From Nematostella vectensis (lineage: Eukaryota > Cnidaria > Anthozoa > Actiniaria > Edwardsiidae), in the NCBI RefSeq assembly GCF_932526225.1, contig NC_064048.1, positions 2,929,597 to 2,993,596 on the forward strand: a DNA stretch of 64,000 bases. The letters run 5' to 3'. A program made the position numbers and the translations under genes. Below, piece by piece: positions 1-12,900 of this stretch; position 1 is the first letter of the stretch; every line of letters begins with the position of its first letter. The notes beneath the pieces were generated by a model, which saw nothing but the letters and a program-made list of their open reading frames with translations, searched no databases and was not told where the DNA came from.

Positions 1-230
1 GGGGGAGGGGGATGACGCTAACCTTGGGTGAGGCGAGTGAGGCTAACGTGATATGTTCCCCCTAGGGGGAGGGGGATGACGCTAACCTGGTATAGTCCCA
101 CTTGGGGGAGGCGAGTGAGGCTAACTTGATATGTTCCCCCTAGGGGGAGAGGTTTGAGGCAAGCTTGATATTGTCCCCCTGCGGGAGGGGAGGGATAAGG
201 CTAACCTGATGTAGAATTCATAAACTAGAG
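1..230. repeat. G-rich imperfect tandem repeat
   Basis: About four to six diverged units of roughly 40 bp, each with a GGGGGAGG block followed by GAxGCTAACCTGATA and a CCCCCTA run. More diverged units recur at 862-970, where the repeat overlaps the 3' end of exon 13 of the minus-strand gene. On the minus strand each unit carries a GGTTAGC sequence that resembles a splice donor. No coding content is seen. Confidence 0.7.
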
Positions 231-926
231 CGCTATCACAAATCCTGTATTCTGATTGGCTGAGCTACTAATGGTCTATTAGTGATATACGGTGGGAAGC
301 GAAATGCTTGGGAAAATGGCGGTTGAATCGCGATTTGTAAGTAAGCGACGACTTTTTAACGGACTTAAATAATGCTATCACAGAAAAAAGGCACCGATGA
401 TATAGAATGAGAATTTTCGACGGTAAGAAAATAACTGAAAACAATAAACTTCATGTAATATAATTCCCCGAAAAATGTAACATTTTTATCGTGTTTGTTT
501 ATAATCAGTTTACATTTTGCAGAACAAAAATCAAACAGAGTTCAGTTATCCAATAAAAGAAATGACTAAAAAAAAGAGAGCTGAATCCCCGTCTTCAAGT
601 ATTTTATACTTCGGTTCGACAAAATGATGGCACTGGATTCAAAGTCACCTCAATGCGATTAATAGGGCACTGACATTGACCGCCACAGAAAAAACCCGCC
701 GATATACAAACCATTCTCAATCGTCGCTAGTTTTTGTCGTAGTTTGACCATCTAGTTGGTAAATTCTAAAACAATTAAACACACCGCCTCGGCCGTCGGT
801 TTAGTGATCTGTTACATCATAGTCCAATCGGCCTCAAGATCTAATGGTAAATTCCCCCCCCCCTGGGAAAGGAGTTTGGGGCTAACCTGATAGGGTCTCC
901 CCCGAGAAGGGAAAGGAGGGGGAGCC
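231..926. other. AT-rich stretch, no gene seen
   Basis: I find no supported exon here. The stretch lies downstream of the last recognised exon of the minus-strand gene ending at 927. No TTTATT (AATAAA on the minus strand) is evident here, so that gene may continue past the left edge of the window. Confidence 0.4.
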
Positions 927-3900
927 TTATATAATTTGTTCCCCCGGGGTTAGAGGGATAAGACTAACCAGGTTGCCGCGCTGCATCTGCTGTTGATACG
1001 CTTGCTGGACAATGTTTGGATTCACCATCTGCATGGGAGTGCGTCGGAACGGTAGCTCAGTGGCGCCCGGGGCGTTACCAAATCCTTGTCCCATGAGGCT
1101 CTGGGGCTCAAAGCCGGACGGAAAGGGGCCTGGAAATATTAAAGTCGTCCTATCAATCATTCAATGTCAAAAAATGTATTTAATCGTTAAGACGACTTTA
1201 GTGTTTACTTAAATCATCAAAGTATTATTCACTGCTCGCTTAAGCCACACATCGACAGGGGCGGCGGAACGGGAGGGGCAGGGGGTCGCCACCCCCCCCA
1301 CTTTCAAAAGCGTCCCCCACTTTTCTAAGCGGTTGTTTCTTTTTTATGAACGTTTTTTTACCAACGGGTTTCAAGTGGTGCATATTCAACCGACAAAAAA
1401 TTTGTTGAACAATTTAAAATACCATATATAGCAATTTAAGTTATCCCCAGGGTTCTTATAAATAGCGCTTAAGAATTTGAAACCACAACCCACCCCCCTC
1501 CATTGAAACCACCAACCATTCCTCCTTCTGAAACCACTTACCACCCCTCCCCCAACATTCCTCCCGCTCCCACCTATGGGACCACTCCGCCGCCCCTGAT
1601 CGACATGGCCACAAAACCTTGATATGCTGCGAAGGAGCATCTAGTTTTATATTTCTTTCATTAGTCTGAGTCCCATATACGGCGGCTATTAAAGCCTTTT
1701 TGAGGGACCTTTTTGAGGGACCTATTTGAGGGACCGACTTATTAATCTTACTTTGTCCAAACATGGGCTGTGGGGCTTGTGGTCCCGCAAAAAAGTTATT
1801 TCCCATTGGCTGCTGCGTCTGGCCTCCTTGAAACGATGGCACACCTTTTAATTAAAGAAACAACGCAATTTTTAATTGATCAGCGAATCGTTTTCCTGGT
1901 AATTTGACAACTTGTCTCACCTTGTCTATTTTAGCATCGTTTTCCTGGTAATGTCATCTAGTCTTTGTCTATTTTTAGCATCGTTTTCCTGGTAACTTGA
2001 CATCTTGTCTCACCTTGTTTATTTTAGCAGAGTTTTCCTGGTAATGTCATTTAGTCTTATCTTGTCTAGCACCGTTTTCCTGGTAATGTCATTTAGTCTT
2101 ATCTCTAACACCGTTTTCCTGTTAATGTTATTTAGTCTTATCTTGTCTAGCACCGTTTTCCTGGTAATGTCATTTAGTCTTATCTTGTCTAGCACAGTTT
2201 TCCTGGTAATGTCATTTAGTCTTATCTTGTCTAGCACCGTTTTCCTGGTAATGTCATTTAGTCTTATCTTGTCTAGCACAGTTTTCCTGTTAATGTTATT
2301 TAGTCTTATCTTGTCTAGCACCGTTTTCCTGGTAATGTCATCTTGACTCACCTTGCCGTACTACAGCCTCTGCCGGGTGTCCAAACACACTAGGGGCCAT
2401 CCCCCCAGATCCTGGAAAACCTGTTACTGGATATCCTCCGGGAATTGCCACAGGCGCCTGCACTGCGCCTGCGGGGTATGCGGCTATGGGAGCATGCGCA
2501 CCAAATCCCATCCCTTGATATAACCCCGGATGTTGAGCAGCGAGGAGTGGCGAAGGAACCGCTGGGTAGGCTGTTGCGAAGGCTGGAAAATTTTGGTAGG
2601 GGGCTGGGGCGACTGGCGCATGGGTAAATAAGCCTGGCATGGCCACGTGAGGTCCATAGGAAGCTATTGGCTGGGCGGAAGCGTAGGGTAGCGGGAGGAA
2701 CTGCCTTTTTTGGTTAGGTTTTGATTTCTTAGTGGCTTCTGCAGATCGCTTCCCTCTTGCGGGGACTGTAAGGAAGGTTAGGGAAGGGTCATTATTTAAC
2801 GGGGGGAGGGCTGCTATGTTTGAGGGAGGGTTGCAATTATTTGAGCGCCGATTTGGGGGAGGGCTTCAATTTTTAAATAGGGTTTAGGGGAGGGGGCTTA
2901 AATTTTGTAAAGTACTCTGATCAATTTCCGAACCTCATAATAGTCTGAATTTCAAATTTTTTGGGGGAGAACCCCAGACCTCCTAAAAATTAAGTAAATA
3001 AATACGTGACTTTCGTCACGGTAGTCACTTTCGTGACTACCGTTCGGTTGGCGCTTCTATTTGTTTTATTTTTTAAAATTTCGGTTTTTTGAATTTCCAT
3101 TCATGTCACTCCCCCACCAACTTTTCAGATTGGTAGTATAAAAAAATATACAAATAAGGATTCTTTTGGGGAGGAGCTCTGATGATGCTATTCAGGTTTT
3201 AACAATAAAGACAAACATTTCACGGGGGAGTATGCCCCCGGACCTTTATGTACAATACTATGTGTACCCCTTGAATATGGGCTTGGAATCAACACTATTC
3301 CCAGGCCCGTAGCCAGGATTTAGGCGGGGTGGTTCGTTTTTTCATTTCAGCGGACCAAATCTCATGTATACCCCTCTCCTCGCCTTATTACATTAGGTAA
3401 TCAATCTTGTATTTAAAATGTTATTAATATGGTGCTTTTTAAGATATATCGATAATAATAAAGATCATTATTATAAAAAATATTTTTATAGTAATTTTAA
3501 AGATATATTGATGTGCACGATATATCTCCAGCCAAACGTTTTATATTTTTGTTTGTTCTGAGGGGACCTTCAAGTCGGGTGGGGGGTTCGTCCCAACCCC
3601 CCTGGCTACGGGCATGATTCGCCACTTGCATGGGCCGTCTGCTTAGTCCCCCTTAGGGGTCCATATCAAACATATTCCCCACGGATAGTGTCCTTCGTAT
3701 GCATTGCCTTATATGGGCATTGATGCCCATATTTAGAAGATCTAAAGTTTTCCCGCTCCCTGATCTCCAGAAAACATGGTGAAAAATGCTGATTCCTTTC
3801 AATTTGAAATTCTGAAAACAGCGACTGATTCAGGTCATCAGCTTCTTTTTGTTCTGGGGGAGGGCCTTATTTTTGGTCACCTTTGTGGGTGAGGGTCAAA

Positions 3901-6900
3901 ATATTTGGACATTAAATGAGAGTCGAAGTTTTTGAACCGGAAAAAAATCAACTTAGCAGCCCCCCCCCTCCCCCCGATAAATAATGACCTTTCCCTATCT
4001 CAAGGCATAACTTGGCAAACTCTGCAAAATATAACTTTGTCTAAAATTTTATGAGGAACATAACTATGACTTATTTTTTTAGCAAAAATAGTACTCTGAA
4101 GTATTGCTTTACCTGGCTTATAAGGATATCGCACATTTGACCTCCTCATACCTAAAAAGATATAAAAACTCAGAACTCAATAATGTATATGTCAATAGTA
4201 TTGCTCTCAGTTGCTTTTGTTCAACACGAATGTCGCAGTATTTTTATTAGACTTCAATAGCCGAAAGGGATACCACAGCTTAAGAGACAGGCAAAGAAGT
4301 AGAGCGTCGCTTAACGAGGAGCTGAATAGATTTTAACAACTCTTATTATTTTTATTGGACACTTTCTTCAACGAAAAAAAACTTGCATAATAAGTTTTAT
4401 ATTGAAGTCGCTGCTTAATAATGGATTCAGGAAGTTTTAATAAGCTTGCACTCGGAGAATCCATGTGTCGTAACCCGCGGTGCTTCATGGGTATCAAATA
4501 AATAAGAAAATAATCGTAACTAAAATAAAAACCAGGATTAGAAAGTTTTAACATTGTTATTTATGCATCTTGTTTACACGACTGCCAGAGACCAGGATTC
4601 AGTCAATTATACGTTACCCATTAACCACTGCGGGTTACGATACATTGATTCCCGCGTGCAACCTTAACTGAAATAGGATGAGCGATGAATTATATTTTAC
4701 TGCATGTCATTACCATATCCTGGCGACGTTACGGCCAGCGGTACGCTTATGCCTGCCATGCGCGTGATCTGTTGGTATGTAAGCGGCGCTGGATCTGCCA
4801 TCGGGTTAAGCTGAGACTGACCACGGAACATCATCTGACCCATACCGCGCATGCGCATGTTATTCTGAGCGAATGGACGCATATTGTTCGTTTGTTCGCC
4901 TGGGAAACTAAAATGACAAATTTGATATTAGATATTATAAAATTGTAATAGTACAAACGCTTTGATTGGTGTTAGTTGTCACTATCATAACGCTATAAAG
5001 GACATGCGATGACTCGTACATCATCAACCTTGCGTGGACGTGCATTTTAATTACGCTACGTGAGCGGGCTGTTGTGAAGTTTTCGTTATAGTTATTTTTA
5101 ATACCATGATCACCTCGGATTCTTTTGTTTTCTGAGGGAATACTAGCAAATTTCCGTCGAAAACAATAAATGGTTCTAAATTTCCCTCATGCATTAATGA
5201 TGAGGGAAATTTAGAAAAAGACAAAAGAATCTTGTGTCTTCTAAATTTTCCTCTACATCAGTGCATGAGAGAAATTTAGAACCAAGATGTTTCTCTTCTA
5301 GTTTCCACCAGGGAAATAAATATAAGGCAGCTTCTTGATTAGCCCAGTAATAGACCCTGCGCTAAAAGACCAGATTATTTGCTTTAGTGATACCTAAACA
5401 ACGTTAGACTAGATCCATTTGGGATGATTTTGATTGCTGTACACAAGCGTGCTAATGACGTCAAAGAACTGTCGATACGTAGAGCAGCTATGTAAGTCAA
5501 CTATGTTTGATTTGAGAAGTCGTTGTGAAAATGTGGTGGTCTATAGAGGGATAAAAAGAACAATGCGTATGCAATGCCCTGATCCATTGAACCGTCTTCG
5601 CTCATCAACCTAAAATTACTCGTAGTTGCGAGTTTATTTCCTTGGTGATCATGGTATCAAAAAGTTCACGAGAAGATCAGTAAAACAGTAGACAGCAGTT
5701 ATAAAGTCAGTTATCAAGTTGACGCCTGCGGCGTCGGGACTTGAATAAATCATCTCTTGGTTGCGGGGACATTTAATCACTAGATTCTCCTCGTGCCATG
5801 CTATAACGTATTATAATGTAAAAATGTTTTTGTAAAATAAATAAAACAATCTTTTGTTTTCCTTCATAGTGTTTTAAAAACCTCGGTGTTTGTTTTGGAA
5901 ATTCTCGAGCAGACATGGAGCACTTGACAACTGCTGTCTACTGTTTCCCTGATCTTCTCGTGAATTCTCCCAAACAAAAGAACCTAGGTTTTTGAAACGC
6001 TGCGCACGAAATTTTTTTATTAATAACTCTACAATACACTGATTGTGTTGAGCCCTATTCATCTCTTTATTCTAAAGTTTTAAGAGCTTAAGAAGGAAAT
6101 TCCTTGAAAAGGTGTAACATAAAAAATGCATTTCTTTCCACAAGAATTTCGTCTTGCATTTTACAGTACGAGTGTTATTAGCACACTCGTTCGCAGGGTC
6201 TTTTGCGATAATTTTTAAAATGACGACTAGCTGTTTGCATTTTCTATGAACCTGAACTTCTGCTTAAATAACTGGCATAACTGGAAAGTTACGTACCTGC
6301 CACGAAGCTGTCCCATCATAAAGTTTTGCTGAGGTTGACTTGGTGGATAGCTATAAGGAAGTGTGTTTTTTTTTAGGATTATCAAGGTATTATTTATGAA
6401 CATGTTGATTTAGTATANNNNNNNNNNNNNNNNNNNNNNNNNNNNNNNNNNNNNNNNNNNNNNNNNNNNNNNNNNNNNNNNNNNNNNNNNNNNNNNNNNN
6501 NNNNNNNNNNNNNNNNNNNNNNNNNNNNNNNNNNNNNNNNNNNNNNNNNNNNNNNNNNNNNNNNNNNNNNNNNNNNNNNNNNNNNNNNNNNNNNNNNNNN
6601 NNNNNNNNNNNNNNNNNTCCCCCCTCCCCCCTCCCCCCTCCTCCCTCCTCCCTCCTCCCCCCTCATCTTTCCATATCTCACCTTCTTGCGGTAGCCTGGG
6701 CCATTTGAGCATACGGTGAGCGTGCCATGGGGTTGCTATTATGGTAATGAAAGCAAATGAGCCCGTCTGTAGACTATTTGATCATCTTATGTGTTGCCAA
6801 TAAAATAAATCCTCCCTCCACCCTCCTCATCTTTCCATATCTCACCTTCTTGCAGTAGCCTGGGCCATTTGAGCATACGGTGAGCGTGCCATGGGGTTGC

Positions 6901-9900
6901 TATTATGGTAATGAAAGCAAATGAGCCTGTCTGTAGACTATTTGATCATCTTATGTGTTGCCAATAAAATAAATCAAAGGCTAATGAGTGTTAAACTGCC
7001 GATCAAACCTCATCGAATTAAGTGCGCAATACCCAAAGCCAATGAAAATCAAAATAGTTATGACAAAAGGATTTGATACGAGGAGGAAGCTAAAACAAGA
7101 CAGACCACCGACCAGATATAATTTATTTTTATTGCCCATTCTTTGGCAAATGTTTACATCCATGACAGGTTGTGCATAAATGTTTTCGAAAAACTCACTT
7201 CTCAAAAGTACACTCCCGTATCAGAATCCTTTTGGCATTTCACTATTTTTTTTGTTTTAAAATCTAGAATGACCCCTAAAAGAAGGGATATTTCGAAAAC
7301 ATTTACGCTTACAAGTTATTTGATTAAAAAATGCAAATAACCAGGCCTGGTTCCAGCCGTCCGTGTTTCCTTTTAAAGGAATTACCGAACGCATCCCAAC
7401 AGGAGCACAGCGATCACTAGCGATCACCTTCAGCATGTTTGAAAACCAAGCCGAGTAAGATCAGAGTCCAGTGTTCGAACAACTCGATGAGAGGAATAAT
7501 AAACGCTCTAATTCGCACGATATTGAAAGTTAAAAAAGGTATATGTGTTTTCATACATTATATAAATTATTCGATTGAGAGGAATAAAGTATTCGATGAG
7601 AGGAATAATAAACGCTCTAACTCGCGCGATACTGAAAGTTAAAAAAGGTATAAATGTTTTTTTTTTTCATATATCATATAAAGTATTTGATATGAGTCTC
7701 GCGTGTGCTTTTCTCCAGAGCTCTCTTAGAAATCATAGTACGTTTGGCTGTGAAATAATGTCTTTTTTTTATATGTCTAGATTAGAAATAAGGCCCCCGA
7801 ATGGTCTTTGGCGAGCACTTGCGAGCACCCCGTTTTTTTATGCGAGACCGAGCATTTTTAGTTTTTGAATAAATCGAGCAGCGAGCACATCAAAAAATAC
7901 AATGCGAGTACGGGGGAAAAATTGCGCGAGCACGCGAGTATTAGCCGAAAACTGCGAGCACATCGAAATTTCGGGGGACCATTCGGAGGCCCTAGAAGTT
8001 ACTGTCGAAATAATGTATATTTCTTTATATGAGTAGATTAGAAGTTATGGTCGTTAGACGTTGAAACAACAAACCAAAATATTTATGACCTAGGGGCTGC
8101 AGCCTGGGCCGCGGGGGCTGCTGGGAAGCGTCTGTTGTAAGCTTGTTGCATGAGGTTGGGAACTTGTCGCTTTTGCTTTGGTGAGCCCGTCAACTCAGCC
8201 TCGATGTCCCTCGCGAAACGGCGCACCTTTTCGGAAGCCTGATAGACATAAAAACAACAACATGATGCTGCATTGCCTCTTTTTCCAGGTCAATTTAGCA
8301 CAAAACATGTCATGCATTTTAGAAATTTTAAACCTGGATGATGGAGTCCGGTGGGGCAAACTTTTGGGATGTTGGGCTCTAAAAATTGTCTTCATGTGAT
8401 TTAAATAAAAATCAGGGAAGCAGGGGCATTGAGCTGTACGGGTGCTACGGCCCTGTTTGTTTATCAAGTGTTTGTGAGGCGTGAACGCTAACTATGCGTT
8501 ATTTAAAATAAAATTATTTATCATAAAATTATTTATCATAAAATTATTTATCATAAAATTATTTATCATAAAATTATTTATCATAAAATTATTTATCATA
8601 AAATTATTTATCTTAAAATTACAGCGAGAAAAGCTACAGAAAGAACAGAAAAAACAGCTTTAATCCTATCTACTTGAATTTCACCAAAATTAATTGAATT
8701 TTTTTATTGAGTTATTTATGAACTCTACTATACCTTATCTTGTTCTGGGGAACTTGGCACATCATCACGTCGTGTCGTCTGCACATCAACGTTGACCTTT
8801 GGTGAACCCACATGGATAGAGTGGCTGGTGTGGTCGTCAGGGTGGGGTAGAAAACCGTATGGGTAACCAAGAGGAGTTGGGTACTAGATAGAAGGAAAAC
8901 CGGACACTTGTCAGTGTGTTATAGGTAATAAAGCTCGTCACTCACACAATTAAGTTTGCGTAAGCTGACAAGTGTCATTATCATTTGTAGCTTTTATTCC
9001 GGCGCTTTTAAATAGAATGAGGCTGGTCAAGTGCAAGTTCACGAAAAAAAGCCAAAATTTCGGAGGGATGGAATTTGGCCTCGTGGCATTGATGTTTTAA
9101 AAAAAGGAATATCAGTCAGGAATGCAAGAGAAATCAACAGCAACCGTTCTAAATCGTGGCTTCTTTGATATCGCTCAAGGTTTCTCATACATCTTCATTT
9201 GAGCAAAACTGTAAGTACTTCCTACTCCGAGGGTATCATTTAGGTACCTTTAAAGAGGCAATGTCATGTTACTGCGCATGTCTGGAGTCAGTTTGTATTG
9301 TAGGCTTTTAATTGTCTTAAATGCCTTTTAAAATAATATGCAATATTTTACTGAAAACTATGTTTATTGACAGTTTGTGGTCTTTTCCTTTTAATTTATG
9401 TCTCCCACATGTACCAAAGACTCATAAGTCAATATTAGAATTTCAGTGAAATTCAATGTTTTCAGGCCGGAGAGCTATTGCAAAGCTCTAACCATGACAC
9501 TGCGTCATTACCAGTGTTTCTTTTAAGTTACTACACTTGACACTCACCGGGGATGCCAGATGGGCGTATGGCAGCACGGCGGGATGAGTGAGACCGTGAT
9601 AGAATGGGTACGCGCCCTGAGCACCATATCCATAGGGGTACGCCACAGCCTGTTTCTTAGTGGCCCTTACGTCTCTTGTAGATGGGATTTTTCCTCGTCG
9701 AGATTCCGGTTGCTCAGAGGTGAATGAATTTGTCTCGCTGTCTTGTTCACTCGTGTCTTCGAAAGGCATGCCTTTTGAAAGGAGGAAAAATGAATTTTAT
9801 ACATTTGTAAAGTTTATCAGCATTCTTACGATAGAATGCAGGAATGCAGGATTGGGAGAGAGCAGATACAACTCAAGCCTACTCAAAAGGTTACCAGGTA

Positions 9901-12900
9901 GCCTTAAAGTAACACGACTGACATCAGAACACAGTTCGAAATTCAAAATTATTGGTTGTAGAAGGAGATAAAAAAGGGGAGAACCAGGACAGAAGGCCTC
10001 AGAGTAAAGACAAGAACCAACTCACCAAGCTCAGATCAAAACCTGGAATCGAAAAACGGAATCGGGAATGGAGAGGAACCATGGTGCGAGGAACCGACAC
10101 CGACCGACACACAGAGCTCCTTTATTCTAACTACGATACTTTCTTTGAATTACAAAATAAAAAATAAAACTTTGTTTTAAGATGTCATACTTTAAATTTA
10201 TATAAGATAATAGGCGCGTTAACAGGGGGGGTGCGCAGGGTCCTCGCCTAATCCTCCCTTGGTCGCAAAAATGTGAGTAATTTCTTATTGAAGGATCTCA
10301 AAATACTATTTTTCTTTATTCATACGATACCTAGACTGTCCACCCACCTCCCCTCCCAGCCAATCTTGAGTACACGGACATGACGGAAAAACCTGGAAAA
10401 TTCGCAATTCGAGATAGAGAAAGAAGACATAATTTTACAATGGCCATCGGTTCCTTGTATTCGGGAGTGATTTTTGAAACACAAATAACGTGAGGCCGAA
10501 ATGCACATACCCAGATTTTTGCTTTTTAATATATTTTTCCCTTGATCATCCTTGCGCTATGTATGAGCTCAGGGACAAAAAGCTCAAATTTCAATGACAC
10601 TTTACAAAAAGTTACATCAATTTAACAAAAAGGCGCATTTGATATTTTGTTTGCTATTACTCTTAGAGAAAACTTAGAGAGTACTTAGAGAACTTAGAGA
10701 AATTTTCCGCCTTATTAGATCTGAAATGAGCTTATTTGAAGCCTTAAGTCATGTTTTTCCGTCATGTCGAGTACACGCCTAACAACAATGGTTGACCATG
10801 GTTCTTTAACTTGCTAAAGGTATGTGATATCTTACTAGAGTCTCCTGCAGGAGCAATTTTGAAGTTCGCCAGCTGATCTTTGTTTTCGCCCTCATCCATC
10901 TCTGCGCTTGCGTATTTGCTCGAGTACTCGGGGAACTGATCTTTCTCTGCCTCTATTTGCTCTGGGAGGTTCATACCTACGCCTGTACACAAACTTTAGT
11001 AGTTAGTCAAAATCGTGTCAACCAAAAAATATATATTTCTCAGGAGGCGGAGCTCCACACTATAAGACTAATAGCCTACTTGCACTAAGACGTGACTTTT
11101 TGGGTGGCAAATTCGCGTGCGCCACGGATTTTCGCGGTATAAGAACAACAACAAAAAGCAAAATAATCAGATTTTCTGTCATGTAAGGCTTATTTTCATT
11201 GGAAGATTTTATTATTTTGCCGCTTTCTTTTGTCGGAAGTCTGCCGCTCAAAATGTCACGGCTACTATTTCTGTGAGTCGTACCCGGTATGCGGAGCTGC
11301 GTCGCCCCACCCTCGCCCATCACTGACGTCAAACCAGGTCCACCGAATGAGCTTCCAAATAGCGATGTCTCCGAGTCCGAGGGGTTATCACCTTCCGAGT
11401 CGGGGCTCATGATGTTTTGTCGAGAGGAACCCTTTACTTCTTTCTCGTTCTGCTTAGTTGGCTTCTCAGGTGTCTTGGATCGGCACCCACAGCCACAACC
11501 TCCACAGCCTCCGCACCCACCACACCCATGTCCTCCCCATCCTCCAAAACCATGTCCCCATCCCCCATATCCATGTCCCCATCCACCGTATCCCCATCCA
11601 CCACAACCACACCCACCATGGCATGCTACCTCACCCCCAACACAGCCACACCCGGGGTACACAACCCCTCCCCAGCCGTATGGACCGGGATGGTAGCCAC
11701 AGACACATCTAGCGGAAGCGCTCTCTTGTTTTGTTTGCTGACCTTTTGGGATGCCAGAACGGCGGAGGAAGGGCCCCCAGGCCTCTCCAAAGGGACCGTA
11801 AGCAGGAGAGCCAATAAAGGCGCTATGGCCACCAAAAGGGAAAATTGGACCAGCTCCATAAGGACCCGGGCCAGCGCCATAGGGGCCTGGACCAAAGGCA
11901 CCATATCCAAAGCCACCCCAGCCGAGTCCAGGATAAGCACTGCCACCCCATCCGTACACGCCTGGGTGGTACCCATGAATAAAGCTCTTGCTCTGAGAGT
12001 CACGTGGTATATCTGACCTGTAGTAGCCATGCCCTGCGCCGTACCCGTGACCCGCACCCCAACCGATATATCCCGGATGGCTCCAGCCATGAGCCCATCC
12101 AGATGCCCAACCAGGGTACCCAGCGTTACCAGCTCCCCATCCACCCCATCCCCCTGAGTACCCAGGCCACCAGCGCTTACTGGCACTTTCACTGCCAGGG
12201 CGAGGGACGCCTGATCTTAAATATCCGTGACCAGCCCATCCGCCAGCAAAACCTCCCCATGGACCCCCCCACGGGCCATCCCATCCACCGAAACCATGCG
12301 CGCCCCAGCCTGGGTAACCATAGTTACCAAGACCCCAACCACCCCAGCCTCCAGAGTAACCCGGCCACCAGCGCTTGTTTGGGGCCTCGTGCGAGTCTGT
12401 TTCGCCCTTGGATGCCTTCTTGTTCTTTGGAATTTTAGACCTGGGATACGAAACAATAGTTTTCAGAACTGATAATTTCACACACATCACAACAATGGTT
12501 GATACAGTGTTTTTTGGTAGCCCATATAAAGGACGCTGTCTAATCTGATACTGTTTATAATACAGTCGCTTTCCAAAGTCCCTTCTATTCTTCTTTTTTG
12601 TCGCGGAGATCTAAGAATGAAATATATGCGGACGTCACAATGTTTAGGGTTTATCCATTCGTCTATCTTCCAGATGGTGACACCACAGCAAACCCGTCCA
12701 AAATAAAAATAATAATTCCCTCTACCTATAAGGAGCTCCGACATTGGGGTATCCATTCCATCCACCAGATGGTGACGCTATAGCAAACCCGTGACCCGGG
12801 AAAAAGCCATGTCCCGCGGGCCATTGCGAGGTTGTCCCCCATGAGTGGCCTCCATGATAGGGGCCGTGATGGATGGCGTCAATCACGAACTGCTTCTTGT

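Noticed and set aside
2005-2351. Repetitive ORFs on both strands (SLILSSTVFLVM and RKTVLDKIRLND types)
   Set aside because: The 42-bp intronic minisatellite is a multiple of three, which keeps any frame open.
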